Part shown: in pieces, positions 1 to 13,725 of the stretch
Numbering within the stretch: the first letter of the stretch is position 1
How the letters are laid out: each line of letters opens with the position of its first letter
NCBI RefSeq assembly: GCF_905475395.1
Contig: NC_058337.1
Coordinates: 134,189,960-134,253,959, forward strand
Direction of reading: 5' to 3'
DNA from: Chrysoperla carnea
Taxonomy: Eukaryota > Arthropoda > Insecta > Neuroptera > Chrysopidae
Length of the DNA stretch: 64,000 bases
Position numbers and translations under genes: made by a program
Notes under the pieces: model-generated
The model's database searches: none
Seen by the model: the letters and a program-made list of their open reading frames with translations, nothing else
What the model was told of the DNA's origin: nothing

Positions 1-689
1 AAAAATGATTGGGAGGTGTCGTGGAACACCCGGTAGGAACTATATTATTTTCGTACCTTGGTACATTATAGATGTAGGGCTTACTTTTTTTATTTACAAG
101 TTATTTTTCTGAAAATTTAAGGTATTAATTTGACGTCGGTGTTTAAGTGTGTTTAGGGAATTAAGTGTGTTTTCAGACAGCAACAGACACCTGTTGCTGA
201 TTTTTTTGGTTTTAACTCCCATCCAGCAAAGAAATACCGTAGAATAGTCTGCAAATTTTGGATTCGTGATTACACCACTGTTCAACACCGCTTGTAGGCA
301 CACTTAATTCCCGTTCCTCTTGCATTATGAGTCGTTCTTTCATGTTATTAAAATCGATGTTGGCCTTAACCTATTTTTTAGTTTCATCGCCGTGCCCTTT
401 TCTTATCTCAATTGTAATCCAATTCAAAAACAATCAATTCCTTCAGTAATTTTACCGCCCCAAAAAATCTGCCACTGTTTTTAAACATCGAAAAAAAAAG
501 AACATCGCTATAAAAGACATTCTAGGCAATAAAGGTATCATGTTTCAATTCATTCGATTTTCATAATACTTTTCATCATTTGATTTTACAAAATTGAGTT
601 TGTTTATAGTTTTCTATTGTTACAGACATCTGAGATTATATAACAAAAAAAAAAAGAAAAGTTTTTCACAAAGATATTATAGAGTTTTT
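1..689. other. no gene seen; 5' end of window
   Basis: AT-rich non-coding DNA. Short open frames here have no recognisable domain or codon bias. I looked here for the missing first exon of the downstream GPCR (a membrane segment followed by a splice donor) and did not find one. Confidence 0.5.
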
Positions 690-2020
690 ATACCATGTAT
701 ATGGAATATACCAAGGTATACTAAGTTTAGTTCCAAGTTTGTAACGATTAAAAATATTGATGCTATGAACAAAATTTTGGTATAGATGTTCATAAAATCA
801 CAAGCCCATTTCCGGTTGTCTGTCTGTCTTTCCTCTGTCATCACAATTACTCAAAAACGAAAAGAGATATCAAGATGAAATTTTTACAACGTACTCAGGA
901 CGTAAAAAGTGATGTCGAGTTCGTAAATGAGCAACATAAGTCATTTGGATCTTGGATCCGTAGCATCCATCTTGTAAACCGTTAAAGATAGAACAAAAGT
1001 TTAAATGTAAAAAATGTTCCTTATAAAAAAAATAACCAACTTTTGTTTGAAATATTTTTTCTTAAACATCACTATTTATCCGTGAGGGCGCAAATTAGGC
1101 GTAAATTGTATAATATATATAACAAATTGTATAATAGTCAACACTGTCTATACATGGTATTTCAACAATTAACTCAGTCAATTGTTTGTTTTCAGATTAA
1201 AATAGAGAATCCGTATATCCTTTGTCTCTTTAAGAAAGTATATTTATATATTCTCTTTTGTAAATTCTCTTTTATCCTCAAATTTTTTTCACATGTCAAG
1301 TAACCATATTCAAAGTCTGTGTACACTTAGTCTGTGGTTTGGACTTTGTGTCTTTGTGTGTGTGTTTTTGTTCTACAAGTTTCGATAACTATATGAATAA
1401 TTTAAATTTTTCTTTTGACTGAATATCATGTTTATAACTGACAAATAACAAGTGAAAACAAACAACTGATTGAGTAAATTGTTGAAATACCAAGTATAGA
1501 CAGTATTGATTACGAAATCGTTTCTTTTTTTACGTCATATAAGCAAAGACAGATAGTCACTCTTAGGTAGTCGTGTACAAATAACATGATTGTGGGGTCA
1601 AACATACATAACTAATATTCCCATAAACATACTATAATTGTTTTAATCTAATTTGCTCCCTCACGGGTAAACAGTGATGTCTACGAAAAAATGTTTCAAA
1701 CAAAAGTTTTTTTTATAAGGATTTTTACATTTCCACTTTTGTTATATCTCTGACGGTGTACAAGATGAGAGAACTTAGCCTAACTTTTTACGTCCTGAGC
1801 ACGCTATAAAAATTTCAGCTTGATATCTCTTTTCGTTTTTGGGTTATCATGTTGACGGTTGGATTGGCAGACGGACGGACAGACAACCGGAAATGAACTA
1901 ATTAGGTAATTTGATGAGCATCTATACCAAAATTTTGTTCGTAGCATCAATATTTTTAAGTATTACAAATTTGGAACTAAACTTATTATACCTTGATATA
2001 TTTCACATATACATGGTATA
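690..2020. mobile_element. long foldback DNA element
   Basis: Two arms of about 500 bases in opposite orientation face each other. The left arm starts TACCATGTATATGG and runs through a GTCTGTCTGTC tract, an AACTCAAAAACGAAAAGAG-type segment and ACACTGTCTATACATGGTATT. The right arm is the diverged reverse complement and ends CATATACATGGTA. The unpaired centre is about 1200-1440. There is no transposase. A one-arm relative lies at 55289-55880, which supports a family rather than a chance palindrome. TA dinucleotides flank both ends, but the superfamily is not certain. Confidence 0.8.
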
Positions 2021-2484
2021 CAAATTTGTAAAAAATAGTGCATATTTTTATGAAAGCTATAACTAAATGAATTACTTTGTAAGTAAAAAAGTTCCAGGTC
2101 ATTTGTTACAGCATGCCGACTCGTTAATATTGAAAGGAAATTAATGGTCACAATGGCGATCTTCGCGGGTTATCGTCGGAGGCTATAGGAGTTATTTTAT
2201 TTGCTACAGACTAATTTTTTTAAATATTTATTCCTATTCTAAATGCCCATCATTTTGCCGTAGCATACGTAACATATATACTTTTACGACTGGTAAAGTT
2301 TCACTCACACCCACTTTTCCACTTTCCACACTTTTTTCCCGCTTAATTCATTATATTTATAAACAAAACGATTGCAATATTTTCCACAAAAAAGTTATCT
2401 TCATCACTATAGTCAGCCAATAATGGATATTTTCGAATTGGCATTAAATTTTCTATTAATAATTTTTTTTTTCTTTATTTACAG
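2021..2484. other. presumed GPCR intron, no feature seen
   Basis: AT-rich DNA that ends in the polypyrimidine tract and ACAG acceptor of the first visible GPCR exon. Nothing else was recognised. Confidence 0.5.
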
Positions 2485-5400
2485 GTTCGAAATGCAACAG
2501 CCTTATTCATAATGAATCTATCAACATCGGATTTAATGTTTTGTTGTTTTAATCTACCATTTGCTGCATCATTATTCTGGCAGCGTGCATGGACACATAG
2601 TCGATTATTATGTCGATTATTGCCATTAATGCGTTATGGTTTATTAGCTGTATCATTATTTTCGATATTATCAATTACAATTAATCGTTATGTAATGATA
2701 GGACATCCTAGACTTTATCCAAAGTAAGTATATATTTTATTCTTTAAAGTTTCTTTTTGTTGCCTATTTTATCCTGATAAATTTTGTGACCTAAATTTTG
2801 ACCTCCAGGTATGCGTTTAAAAGCGCGCATCCCTTGTTAATTAACTGCTGTCAAATGAAAAAGATATTTGCTCCCTACCAAAGTTAAAGAAATATCCAAA
2901 TTTCAGCCGTCTTAAAGTGAACTCTCGAATAAATCGAATTTATCCCTCGGACCAATTGAATTCATAATAAAGAGTTCTGAGTCATTCTGTACTCTGTATG
3001 TGCCTTATCTTTTAAAAATTGTGTCACAAATAAAAGCTGAATAGTTTAATTTTATTAAGTATTATTTACGATTTTATAAAACTAGAACGAGGAATTCAAA
3101 TATAAAATATAATTTATTTATTTATTTATTATTATTATTATTATTAAAAAGGTGTGTGTTTTTCACTGTTTTCACAAAGTGTTTCAGGAAAATTCAACTT
3201 GGTTAGATATTACGGTGACTAACAATAAAAATAAGAAAGAGCCATAGCACTAGCAGTATCCTGCATGGCAAGGAATCCGAATACCATACATTAATGAAGG
3301 TATAAATATTAATGATGGTATATCTGAAATTTGAGAAATTTTGTCCCGAAAGTTAAAGCAAATTAATTATATCTACTCAATTTTCAAAGAAAACATAGCT
3401 CTTGAGAAAAATTTGGCAGAATCGAAGAACAAGCAGCTTTCTTCATTACTGAAATTCTTGTTAAACTAGCCGAGTCTTCGGAGACAACCTTTTCTTGTAC
3501 CCTTAGTACCAAATTTCCACCGTGTACGCAACTTTTTGCACTGCTCATAAGTACAGATTCGAAAGTCTTTACAAATTACGCCAACATTTTGTTTCGAGAT
3601 CAACCATTCCTCTAGATCGAACAAACGATCGGTCGATTTAAGAACATCTCCTGTCTTCAAAACATCATAGTTCCGCCCAAAATAATGCGAGCTATAATAG
3701 TCCTTGTTTGAAGTAATGTTTAATACTTCTGGAAACGAAAATCACCAAATAATTAAAAAAGCCATCTACCTGTATTTGTCAATTTTTACTTGCATGTACA
3801 GTAAGCAATTCAATCTGCTTTCTGTAGAAAAACGAATACAGGTCTCCCAGAATGCGTTTGCAGGCCTGCTTCTTGTATAAGGCGAAAATAATAAATTTTC
3901 CAATCAAAAAGAAAAAGAGGAATTGCAAAAGTTGACATAGAGAGGCTTGAAACACTTATCTGGCACCACTTTTCCTAATGCAGTGACTGAAAAGTAAAGG
4001 ATGACGAGATCTGGAAACTGGCTCACCGTAAACAAAAGATTTACGATTACTTATTACCCAATAATAAGGTTGCATTATCGGCAAAGCGTAACTTTCTTGT
4101 CATGTGATCTATGCACCAGAAAAAGTAACATACCTAGAATCATTTTAACAGTAATCGGAAAAAACACCGAAAATTTTATAGACCCAGAGTAATGTTGTAA
4201 TTACGAGTTGGTTAGGTTGAGTTTGTCGACTATATCGGAGTTGGTTGAGTCTAAAGTTTTTAGCCCTTACGTTCAAAAATGGGAAAATATTACTTACTAA
4301 TTAACTCCACGTTTCCTTTTAAAAGTTTCATGGTAATGATGAAGATTAAAACGATATCAAGGATACAAAAGTGAACTATTTCTAATTCGGAAGTAGAATG
4401 AACATATAAAATGAAACACTTTGTATAGTTTAGACCAGAAAGAGGAAGTTCGAATATCAGTTATCAGTAGTATATTTAATATGTAATGTATATGGTAGTG
4501 TGTATGCATAGATAAAAATTATGATTGTCTAGACTCGCCAACACACTCCAACTCCAGCAGTATTTCCATTCCCTAGTGATTTTGTGTAAAATGTACGTTG
4601 AACAATTTAATAGTGTTTTCATGCATCTACACATATACATATAACATGTATTGTATTAGATATATAAAGTTATAAATTGATCTGTTGCCTTGCCTTCTTT
4701 TTGTTACTGTAATAGTCCGGAAGTTGGGAAAATTGTTTCAATTTATATCAGTTAATCCCAATTAATTCAACAAAAATAGTATTTCGTGATAACAAGTAAA
4801 ACTTGTAAAATTTAGAAAAAACACTCTCGATCAAATCATCTTTCAAACAACAACAAAAAAATCAAAATCGGTTCATCCGTTTAGGAGATACGATGGACAC
4901 GATCAAACTTATAACGCCCCTCTTTTTGTGTCGGGGGTTAAAAAGAGGTTGTATCAGAACACTTTGCCAAAGTTATTCATCTCTGACTAAGTTTTTATAA
5001 GAAATGGTGATAATCGTGAATTTTAGGATTAAATTCAAATATTTCTTATTTTATTCACTTCCAATTGAAAAATTTCGACGCAAAAACTAAAACACTATTT
5101 CCAGCGTTAAAACCATCGTTTTGAAAACCCATAAATCATTAAATATTCAAAATTCGAAATGATTGGAAAAATCTCCGTTGAAAGTAATCGCAAATTCACT
5201 TAAAATATGTAATCGATTAATGGTTACAATAGGCTTTTGTCTTAAATTTGAAAAATTAGTTTCTACGTTACGTTAGTATCTGATTTACACTAAAAAATTA
5301 TTATATAAAAAAAAACACTATTTGCATTATGTATTTTGCAATTTCAAAAACCAATTCAAATTTACTTCGAAACCAATGTACAGTGTCTTGGCGTCTTGAA

Positions 5401-8400
5401 CATTACACCACGACTTGGCATACAATCATTTTAGTGTATACAAGTTTAAGCAGTTTTAATCAAACAACCTGCTTCGTTCTATTAAAATGTAATGTTGTTT
5501 GTCACGGCGAGACGTAATACTTTCTAATTGGTGTTTCCTGTCACCTGACTGAATGCTTAATTTTACTAAAATTATTTTATACAAATAATAATAATCCTTA
5601 CTTTTTATGAAAAATAATTTTGTGCTTTGCTATCTGCATAACATGATTAATCAATAGAAACTTTTTTCAAACCGATTTATTTTTAATAGACAAAAGCCTA
5701 TTAAATATCTTATATCATATTCCACTAATTTATCTAATCATATTACGTGAATGTAAACACCAATCAGAGAGGACTTACATCACTGCTTGTATAACAAACT
5801 TATGACCACCTGCCATCTTTGAGTATGTGTTTAAAAAAATATACACTACTATGTCAGTACATGTTTTAAAGCTACTATAATAAAGTTCGGTTTAACTATG
5901 AAAAAAAACATAATTTTAATATTTTACATACAATTTTATCGTAGTTTTTATAGCAATATTTTGAGGGCGATATTCACTTTCATGCTTTCGATTGGCAGAA
6001 CACTTCTAAAATTTGGAAAAAATGGCATCATGTTTCTTTTATCGTAGGATTTATAGCAATATTTTGAGGGCGATACTCACTTTGATGCTATCGATTGGTA
6101 AAACACTTCTAAAGCGTGGAAAAATGGCATCATGTTTTTTTCAGGTTTTAATGGGTACATGATTTAATAAAGAAAATAAAACCACGTGCCCAATTTCAAC
6201 CCTTTCACCAATTTAAAGACTAACATAGAATTTATTCGGTAAACATGGTAGGATGGAAAATTGGACAACGAACTTTTCGATATCTTCACACATCTTATAC
6301 GATCTAATAAAGCTTATTCGGTCTTTTATAGTACCACATATATTATATTACTTATTCAATCGTTGCTTGTTTTATGTTAAAAAGCTATAAGATAAAAAGA
6401 GACACATATATACCATATTTAGTGTTATCAACCTTATTTCTCCTTCATAAGTATATTGTTGTTGTTATAATAATATAAGGACAAAAACAACAAAACAAAC
6501 GAACGCCCTGCCCGTAATTCACTATCCGCCTTCCTTATAATTCAGATGAAATAAATACGACCGTAAAATGGATACGCTCGTAAAATCAACTCCTATATAT
6601 ACTACATAATATTAGTCTACCAAGTTTTCGAGCTTTAGAGCTTTAATACGAATACGACGTATATAAACATACGTGAATGAATGAAATGAAATGAATGACT
6701 TCAATATTGTAAATATCATTTTTAAAAGCTTTCAATGCATATCGTTTTAATGTTTATTTTATTTTTAAAAGCGCTATCAAATGTGTGTTCATTTTCTAAT
6801 TCTAATCATTATTTATTTTATTATTGTCCAATAAAATGAAGATTTAAACTAAACTATCAAAACGGAAGCCTGCATTTTTTAATAAAAGTTCATTTTGACA
6901 TAAATTTGAAGTATATATAGTTGAAAAAATATTGAATTCTATTAAGTGGGTAGCAAAAACATTAAAAACTACCCCCAAAATCACTTACGGAAGATATGGA
7001 AAAAAGTTTTAAATAAAAAATGTAGATGTCAACATTTTCTATAAAATCATTTCTAAACACTTTTGACGTATTTGCAATAGAAACCGAGATATTTGCAATA
7101 TAAAAATCTAATTTATAGTTCATCCGCATAAAATGCGGATTTCAAAAATATGTTTCATTTCAAAAATATGAAATGATTTTCCCCCGAAAAATCGGAAAAA
7201 CCCTCCAAAATTGTGTTTTTTCACTTTTATGGTAATGAACAATTCAGTGTCAACTTCGAATTTTAACCACTTACTGGGCTCAAACTTTTCAAGATGACTG
7301 TTCAGAATCACATCTAATGAATTGGTTAACAAGCAGACAGTTTTCAGTACCACCACTTAGTGACAGTTTTTCAACCCCTCTCCCCTCGGGAGGGAATATT
7401 CGCGGACCCTTACAAGGCGACATGGGACATTACCTAATAACTATAACTATGACGATCAGAAAATCATAGGGCGAGCTGTCTAACTATAAACAGCTTCAAA
7501 TGATTCATGGAGTAGTGGCCGGATATGAGCCAATTCCTTTTTGAGTATTACAACGGACCCCATTGTCAAAGCGTACCCCACTCTAGGACAACCATTCTAT
7601 CCTAACATAACCACGTCTGATATTTGACAGTATATTCGCGTAAAAGCTTCGAAAATTACTGATTTTAAAATTATTTTAGCGTCACTGAAATTTTAATACG
7701 ATTTGGTTGTATCTACTAGAACGCATCTAGCGTTAGTTGACGTAATCACTCTCACGTGCGAGACGTACTTAATCCCGAATTAAGTTCAATAAAGAAATAA
7801 ATATCCAAAATTCACTCGTCTTAAAATAAATTTTCGAAAAGTTTACCAACTCTCGTATCAATATTTATTTCATTATATAGGCATATGAGATATCGCATAA
7901 GTGAAACAAGTTGCATACCCTAAATAAAGATCTTAGTTTCTTTTTAGCCACAACAAATTCGCGTGGGAAACGTTTTTAATTGAGTATTCTAAAACTTTAA
8001 TTACAACAATGTTTTGAAGAAAGAATTAACGTTGAAACATTTTTTCATAAACTGTATGGAATTGCCAAAATTTCAGCTCAAAAATTATTTCATTATATAG
8101 GCATATGAGAATCTCACAAGTGAAACAAGTTGCATATCCTAAATAAAGATCTTAGTTTCTTTTCGAATTTCACATGAAGCACCACACCAAATTCGCGACA
8201 TTTGTTGAACATTTTTTCATAAACTCTATAGAATTGCCACAATTTCAGCTCAAAAATGATTAATACACATGCTCTTACTATAGTCGTCTCTGTTCATGAA
8301 ATGATGGATCTTCGATGAACTCATAATTAAATTAAAATTTTGTTTTTTGTGTCATCGACAACCTTATATTTTTATGGTATTATTATAAACTACAAGATTG

Positions 8401-11400
8401 TTTAAATATTTTAGATAGTTTTTTATGGCACTTTCTAGATTTTTAGATATAGAAAGGACAATTGAAAAAGATAACCTAGATTCTTCTAATTTTTTCAGCC
8501 AACTTTGAACGATAAAATAAAAATAAAAAGCCCGATGACCTAGGAATTTTTTGTGAACTTTGTTAATCAAAAAATGTATTTTATAAAGTTCTATTGAAAT
8601 CCCTAGTATTATTCAATCCTTACATTATTTAATACATTTGAACAATTACCTCAGTTAGTTGTTATCTTTATTCTAATTTTAATAATTCTTTTATGTTGTA
8701 ATTTTGAATATAATTTCTTTAAAAACTGTAATTTTCATAAATATCACGTACTACTTTCAATAAGTTAAGAAATTTCTGAAAAATAAAACAATCGAGAAAA
8801 AAAAAGTAATTTGAGTTGTTGACTTGTATTATTTTATAACGAACAACAAATTTTGCAATAAAAGTTGAACGTAATGGCACACTTTAAATGTAACGAATAT
8901 TATTAAACTTTTTTTATATCTATTATATTATTTTTGTTCTAATAAAAATGTTCTTTTATGACTAACGATATATTGTCAGTAATCTCATAAATTAAGTCGT
9001 ATTCATGATAGCCAATACCATATTTTGACCCAATTTCATTCAGGTCATATCACATTATGGTATTATTGCACTTCTACTACTATTTTTACTCCCTTGTACA
9101 AAGTAAACGAAGTAATTGTAGTTACGAAAAAATTCAGAAAAACTCTTAGCGATATGAAGTTGAAATTAAGAATTCAGGACTGTAATAAAATCTAATTGTG
9201 CAGCCAGTACCAATTCTACGTTCGCCTGCCTGGACTCGAACCCGCAACCTAAGTCTAAATAGTCCAACGGTCAAAGACTAACGCCTTAGACCGCTCGGCA
9301 ATTTAGGCTCAATAAAAATTTTTTTAGCACAATAAAAGTACGTCTCAAAGACAGTTTTATATTCAATGGCTAATATTGTGAGGCCAAACGTGCCTTACTC
9401 ATCTCAAGGAGTTTAGGATATAGGAGAGCAGTCCATAAGAGCTAATGTAAAATCCTAGTATACGAGTTTCAGTGCCTCTGCCGAGTAAGGCTTTCAAACA
9501 TAATAGTTGATCGCCACAGACTTCAGATGTCACTTACAATTATATTTCTGCTTCTCCTCTATTCTATACTCTTTGACTCATCGTTGACAACAAGGTTTGA
9601 CGGCAAGGTTTTTTTTTACCGCCTCGGAATTCATTTTACTAGTTCGTAATCGTACAAGGAAGTCATGTAGTGTTTACATCAGATTTTTAATATTTGTATT
9701 TCGAGTTTTATTGATGAATAATACTTATTTTTAAATAAACAGCATGAATTTCTCATAAAATCGACTTTTATTTTAAAAGTTAGTATTGAAATAAAAAACA
9801 GCAGTAGGGAAATACGAAGCAACCTAAACTCAAATATTCATAGTTTATTTAGGCTACAAAATTAGCGCCTGAAACAGTAGGAAACTATTCGTTCTTCTCA
9901 CAATCGGAAAGCACCTTTACTTCAATTACTTTTATTAAATTTTGTCCTGCCCATTGACTAATTTCAAGTGCATATGCACAAAGCATATTTTAAGCAAATT
10001 TCATCAAAATCTATCAAATTGATTAAAAACTAAAATCTTTTTTTTTATTTGTTACAGGATTTACAAGCCAAAACATTTAGCTTGTATGTTAGCTTTTATG
10101 TGGTTGAGTGGTTTTGGTGCTCTCATTGCTACATGGCTTGGTAAATGGGGTGCATTTGGTTTGGATGTACAAATCGGCTCATGCAGTATTATACCAGATG
10201 AAAATGGTCATTCGCCAAAACAATTTTTATTTGTTCTCGCATTTGTCATTCCATGCTTTTTTATTTTAGTGAGTAACTTTATTTCGATACACTAATCATA
10301 ACAGCTTTCACTTATTTTTACCTTAACCGATCTAATTGGTGTGCTTTGGCCTTAAACCCACTCTTATTAACGAAAGACGAAAGTATGATTCATGTCAATT
10401 TGATGCCACCATGATTTTTATTTCGTATAAGTCAAATTTTCTGCTATCAAGTTTATGTCAGATTTACGTAAAATTTTATAATATATATATGTCTCAGCCA
10501 ATTAGCTTAATTAGCCGATCAATTAATAGTTTAAACTTTTTAGTAAACGACGCTGTTCATCTAGCGGTTATATATTCAACCATTCAGTAAAACAAATTAG
10601 ATCTATAACATTTAACTACTTGTCTAGCCTAGTCATTTAAATTTAGTTCCACTTTCTTTCACCTGGCGCTGAAACATCTGAAACATACACACTGTCAATA
10701 TGACGTCGGCAAGCAGCATTATTGTTGGTGTTTCTCACAGTTTGATTGCGTTTACGCAAAAACATAGAAACAGTTCTTATTCTAAAAGAAAATTTCTATT
10801 TTAGGTATGCTATGCAAGAATTTTTTATATCGTGCGGAAAACAGCATTAAAATCACGCATGGCCCCACGAAACAACGTAGTTTTAACAAACAACTCATCA
10901 AGCACAACACAAAAAGACGACTCAAAATCACAACAATTCAAAGGAGATTTTCAAAGTCCTGAAGATTCAGCACTCGGTACATTATCAACGGGGGCCACAT
11001 TAACCGACAAATCAAGTTTAAATGCCGATAAAATTCATTACATCAACGAAGGTACTTCGTATTTATTAACCGATGATCCAAGTATTGGAAATAATGATTC
11101 TAGCGGAATCGAAAAATCACCGGTTCATACGAAAAAACAATTTTCAGACGATGAATATGACGTGAAAAATGGTGAAGTATTAAACAATAATGGAATTAAT
11201 GGTAAATTAAAAGTACGATCGAATCCAAATTTACTTACTTTACCGGAACAAAAGTATGGTAAAGTGAAAAATAAATCGATAAATGATCGAAAATTATCAA
11301 CACGATCGTATAGTGAAGAAAATTTAGATATTGTACCAAAATTAAAAACGGAAAAAGAATTAAATAAATCGATCAAGAAAAATGGATCACAATTAGATAA

Positions 11401-12031
11401 ATCGTTTAGTTTGGATCAAATTACAGATAATGATCAAAAGGTCAATAATAAAATACCAGCAAACGAAGAAGGTATGTAACAAAAAATATTTAAGTAATTC
11501 TTGAGCCAAGTAAATTTTTAGAATTTCGTACCCGAATCTGATTCTTCTTGTATTCCAAAAAACATCTTGTTGTCAATTATTATTTTTTAACAGTTTTAAT
11601 CTTTCGTTGCAGGTACCAGAAAACAAAGACGTTGTTCATCGTTAGCCATCGTAAATGTTGGTAACATATTCCGACGTCAAAGTCATTTTACACCAAATAA
11701 TAATGAAAAATTTCGTCATAAATCTAGTCTACGTCATACACCTAGCACACACAATACACCGGGTAAAATGACAGCAAAAGATAAGAAAATCTTAAAAATG
11801 ATTGTCGTCATTCTATTATCATTTATCACATGTTATCTACCCATCACCATCTCTAAAATGTATACGATGGACTCTTACTTATTTAATATTATGGGATATA
11901 TATTAATTTATTTAACACCCTGTATAAATCCACTAATTTATGTAGTGATGAGTTCGGAGTATAGACAGGCGTATAAGAATCTTTTAATGTGTAAATCGTA
12001 TGGTTTAGAAGGTTCTGGTCGTAGTACATGA
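2485..12031 (+). CDS. class A GPCR, moody/Tre1 family (5' partial)
   Basis: Rhodopsin-family receptor of the moody/Tre1 group, whose Drosophila members act in blood-brain-barrier glia and in germ-cell migration through heterotrimeric G proteins. Exons: 2485-2723, 10058-10268, 10805-11471, 11613-12031; phases agree at every GT/AG junction. Exon 1 encodes TM2 and TM3 (VRNATALFIMNLS...) and ends with NRY in place of DRY, a variant I recall for Tre1. Exon 2 encodes TM4, the second extracellular loop with GSCSI, and TM5. Exon 3 opens VCYARIFYIVRKTALKSR, typical of the group, and continues into a Ser/Asn/Lys-rich third intracellular loop of about 260 residues. Exon 4 gives TM6, TM7 with NPLIY and a short tail. 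TM1 and the start codon are not found in the window. AATAAA lies at 12131. Moody and Tre1 cannot be separated here by eye. Confidence 0.88.
2724..4825. other. GPCR intron 1, first part
   Basis: Start of a 7.3-kb intron (donor GTAAGT at 2724). It holds a TTTA/TTA microsatellite at about 3115-3146. A minus-strand open frame at 3466-3660 matches nothing I know. Positions 4200-4290 share a block (GTTGAGTTTGTCGACTAT) with 45400-45480, so this is another dispersed repeat. Confidence 0.45.
4826..4945 (+). repeat. dispersed repeat D, 3' tail
   Basis: Contains AAAATCGGTTCATCCGTTTAGGAG-type sequence and ends near GTGTCGGGGGTTAAAAAG. Related copies lie at 22490-22690, 43164-43245 and 59917-60052. The motif is widespread in insect genomes as a transposon-derived tail; the parent element is not identified here. 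Confidence 0.6.
5938..6142. repeat. tandem duplication, two ~100-bp units
   Basis: Two adjacent diverged copies share the block TATAGCAATATTTTGAGGGC and the ending GGCATCATGTTT. They lie in GPCR intron 1 and are non-coding. Confidence 0.8.
7485..7625 (+). mobile_element. LINE 3' end fragment
   Basis: Matches 61155-61282 along its length: TTCATGGAGTAGT, ACAACGGACCC, and CCACTCTAGGACA ending CCTAACATAACC. The second copy follows a recognisable LINE C-terminal coding end, so this is a diverged 3' UTR and tail of the same family. Confidence 0.65.
7864..8262. repeat. imperfect tandem duplication, ~220 bp and ~175 bp
   Basis: Both units begin ATTTCATTATATAGGCATATGAGA, contain CCTAAATAAAGATCTTAGTTTC and end in ATTTCAGCTCAAAAAT. 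The second unit has an internal deletion. Unit 1 is about 7864-8085 and unit 2 about 8086-8262. Confidence 0.8.
9228..9310 (-). mobile_element. tRNA-like SINE head (Leu/Ser type)
   Basis: On the minus strand it starts GAGCCTAAAT, then an A box in GCCGAGCGGTCTAAGGCG and a B box in GGGTTCGAGTCC. T-stem pairing is poor and no acceptor stem closes, so it is not a functional tRNA. A second copy with the same leader at 35957-36000 suggests a tRNA-derived SINE family. The tail continues towards 9180. Confidence 0.55.
9316..10057. other. GPCR intron 1, last part
   Basis: No gene or repeat recognised, up to the TTACAG acceptor at 10057. Positions 8263-9227 are likewise featureless AT-rich intron. Confidence 0.45.
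10269..10804. other. GPCR intron 2, no feature seen
   Basis: Donor GTGAGT at 10269, acceptor TTTTAG ending 10804, phase 0. The open frame inside it is intronic. Confidence 0.7.
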
Positions 12032-12224
12032 CAGCAGCGACTGACTGCTAAACATTTAACTGTTAATAAACAATTAGACTGATAATATTGTAATCTTGTA
12101 AATATTCAACATTTTTTTAATATACTTAAAAATAAAATGTATTAATTAACTTGCTCACACTGTACATAATAATCACTAATCATTGACTTCACTCGTGTTT
12201 GATCATGATCTGATCGTCTGCCCA

Positions 12225-12352
12225 ACACGCGTCCCCCCTTATGTAGGGCTAATATTTGGTGGAGGTACTAAGGAAGGTCCAAGGAATTCCCCATATCTTA
12301 ATCTGACGCGCTCAATTTACTACACAAATCCCCTGTTGGGCTCCCCTACTAA
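12225..12352. mobile_element. solo arm of long-TIR MITE family A
   Basis: Matches the right arm of the intact element at 20236-20746: ATATTTGGTGGAGGTACTAAGG, CCCCATATCTTAATCTGACGCG, ending GGGCTCCCCTA. No opposite arm lies nearby. It sits about 200 bases after the GPCR stop codon. Confidence 0.75.
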
Positions 12353-12473
12353 TATGTGAGTTGTATTGAACATCCAAATAGAATACAAGCTCATGCTGAA
12401 ATTTTTCGGGTGAAATGACATCAGGAATCATGTTGAAAAGGAAGCTCCTATATGTAAAAGTAAGATTAAGCAC

Positions 12474-12832
12474 AATGGCGTTAGTTTTGCGCGGTACAGG
12501 TAAGTATAGGTGAGAATATGAATTCCCCACCCGTTGGTTTCTAACCCCTGCACCAGCAAGTATTCGAAGCGAATTACATAAATGTTATACAGAAATAAAT
12601 CCGGTACCGAAGTTACCAGAAATTAAAAAGAATTTTTTATATTCCATCAATTTCCGATGCCCTATGTGATTTATTTCTGTACGGAATTTTTGTAATTCGC
12701 TTCGAATACTTATGCAGAGTTAGTATCCATTAACGCCGTGAATATTGGCTGATCCAGGGATGAGACACCAAAGGGGTGTGACATTCATATTCTCATCTGC
12801 ATTCACTTGTACCGCTTAAAACTGGCGCCATT
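12474..12832. mobile_element. foldback MITE, ~360 bp
   Basis: Arms pair outside-in: AATGGCG...GCGGTAC...GAGAATATGAA with its diverged complement ending GGCGCCATT. The inner pair, from GCAAGTATTCGAAGCGAATTAC to GTAATTCGCTTCGAATACTTATGC, is nearly perfect. There is no coding capacity. Confidence 0.75.
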
Positions 12833-13725
12833 TTTCTTCATAACAACCTTAACATCACAAAGAAAGTTTTATGTAAATATATAATTTGTTAAAAAGTCAC
12901 TTTTTACGCAACTGAAATGGAGGCTAGTGATTTATAAAATGCATTGTGATACGTCCTACCGTGTGAGCAAGTTTATTATAAGCCTATGAAAAGTTTACTT
13001 TCTTCGTGGAAAACTCTAGAAGTAAATTTTTCAATGGCCTTTGTTGATTCAACGATCGACGTCTGTGATTGAAATGAGAACAATAAAACATCGTCTCCTT
13101 CGTTTGCAATAAAATTTGGAAATTGGTATCCGTCTTTTGACTTTCCAATTTCTCTTATTTATTTCCATTATCTCTTATCTTTTTGAAAAAAATAACTTCT
13201 ATCTATGAAGGCCTTAGTTGAAACGTGTCTTTTCCGTAATGAATATAGACAAGGATGTGGACTTATATGGACTATCTAGTACTCAAGGAACCACAAAATA
13301 ATGTTATTTACGCCCAGGCAGAGTTGGATCTCTACAATTCTCGAGGCTACTTCTCAGTTGTTTAAAGAACCTCAGCTCTTTTCAAGTTCATGAAGAGATG
13401 TGAATAAAATGAGACACGGCTGTTTTAATTTTAAGTTTATTACATAACATAACGCATTCATATTATTAGTTAGAATACTCCATAAGAGGTGGTTCTGTTC
13501 TATAAGTATGAAGTATTTCATCAGCTAACAGCATGCACCGAAAAAAAATTATAATACCTTTTGTCATTGGGGATCCAAATTTTCGAATTAGATTTTCTCT
13601 CAATGTAACATTTTCAATTTCTTTTGTACAAACGCAGAGATCCTTAATGGTTAATCTGGCACTGGATCATCATAGATAGACAGACGTTGAATCATCATAG
13701 ATAACAGTATATAATTATAAGAATT
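12833..13725. other. intergenic, no feature seen
   Basis: No domain-bearing frame, RNA gene or clear repeat recognised. Confidence 0.4.

Noticed and set aside
3466-3660. 64-codon minus-strand frame in the GPCR intron
   Set aside because: The peptide looks somewhat protein-like (Lys/Arg-rich with spaced Cys) but matches no family I can name and has no splice context.
9228-9310. Functional tRNA-Leu or tRNA-Ser gene
   Set aside because: A and B boxes are present, but the T stem does not pair and no acceptor stem closes.
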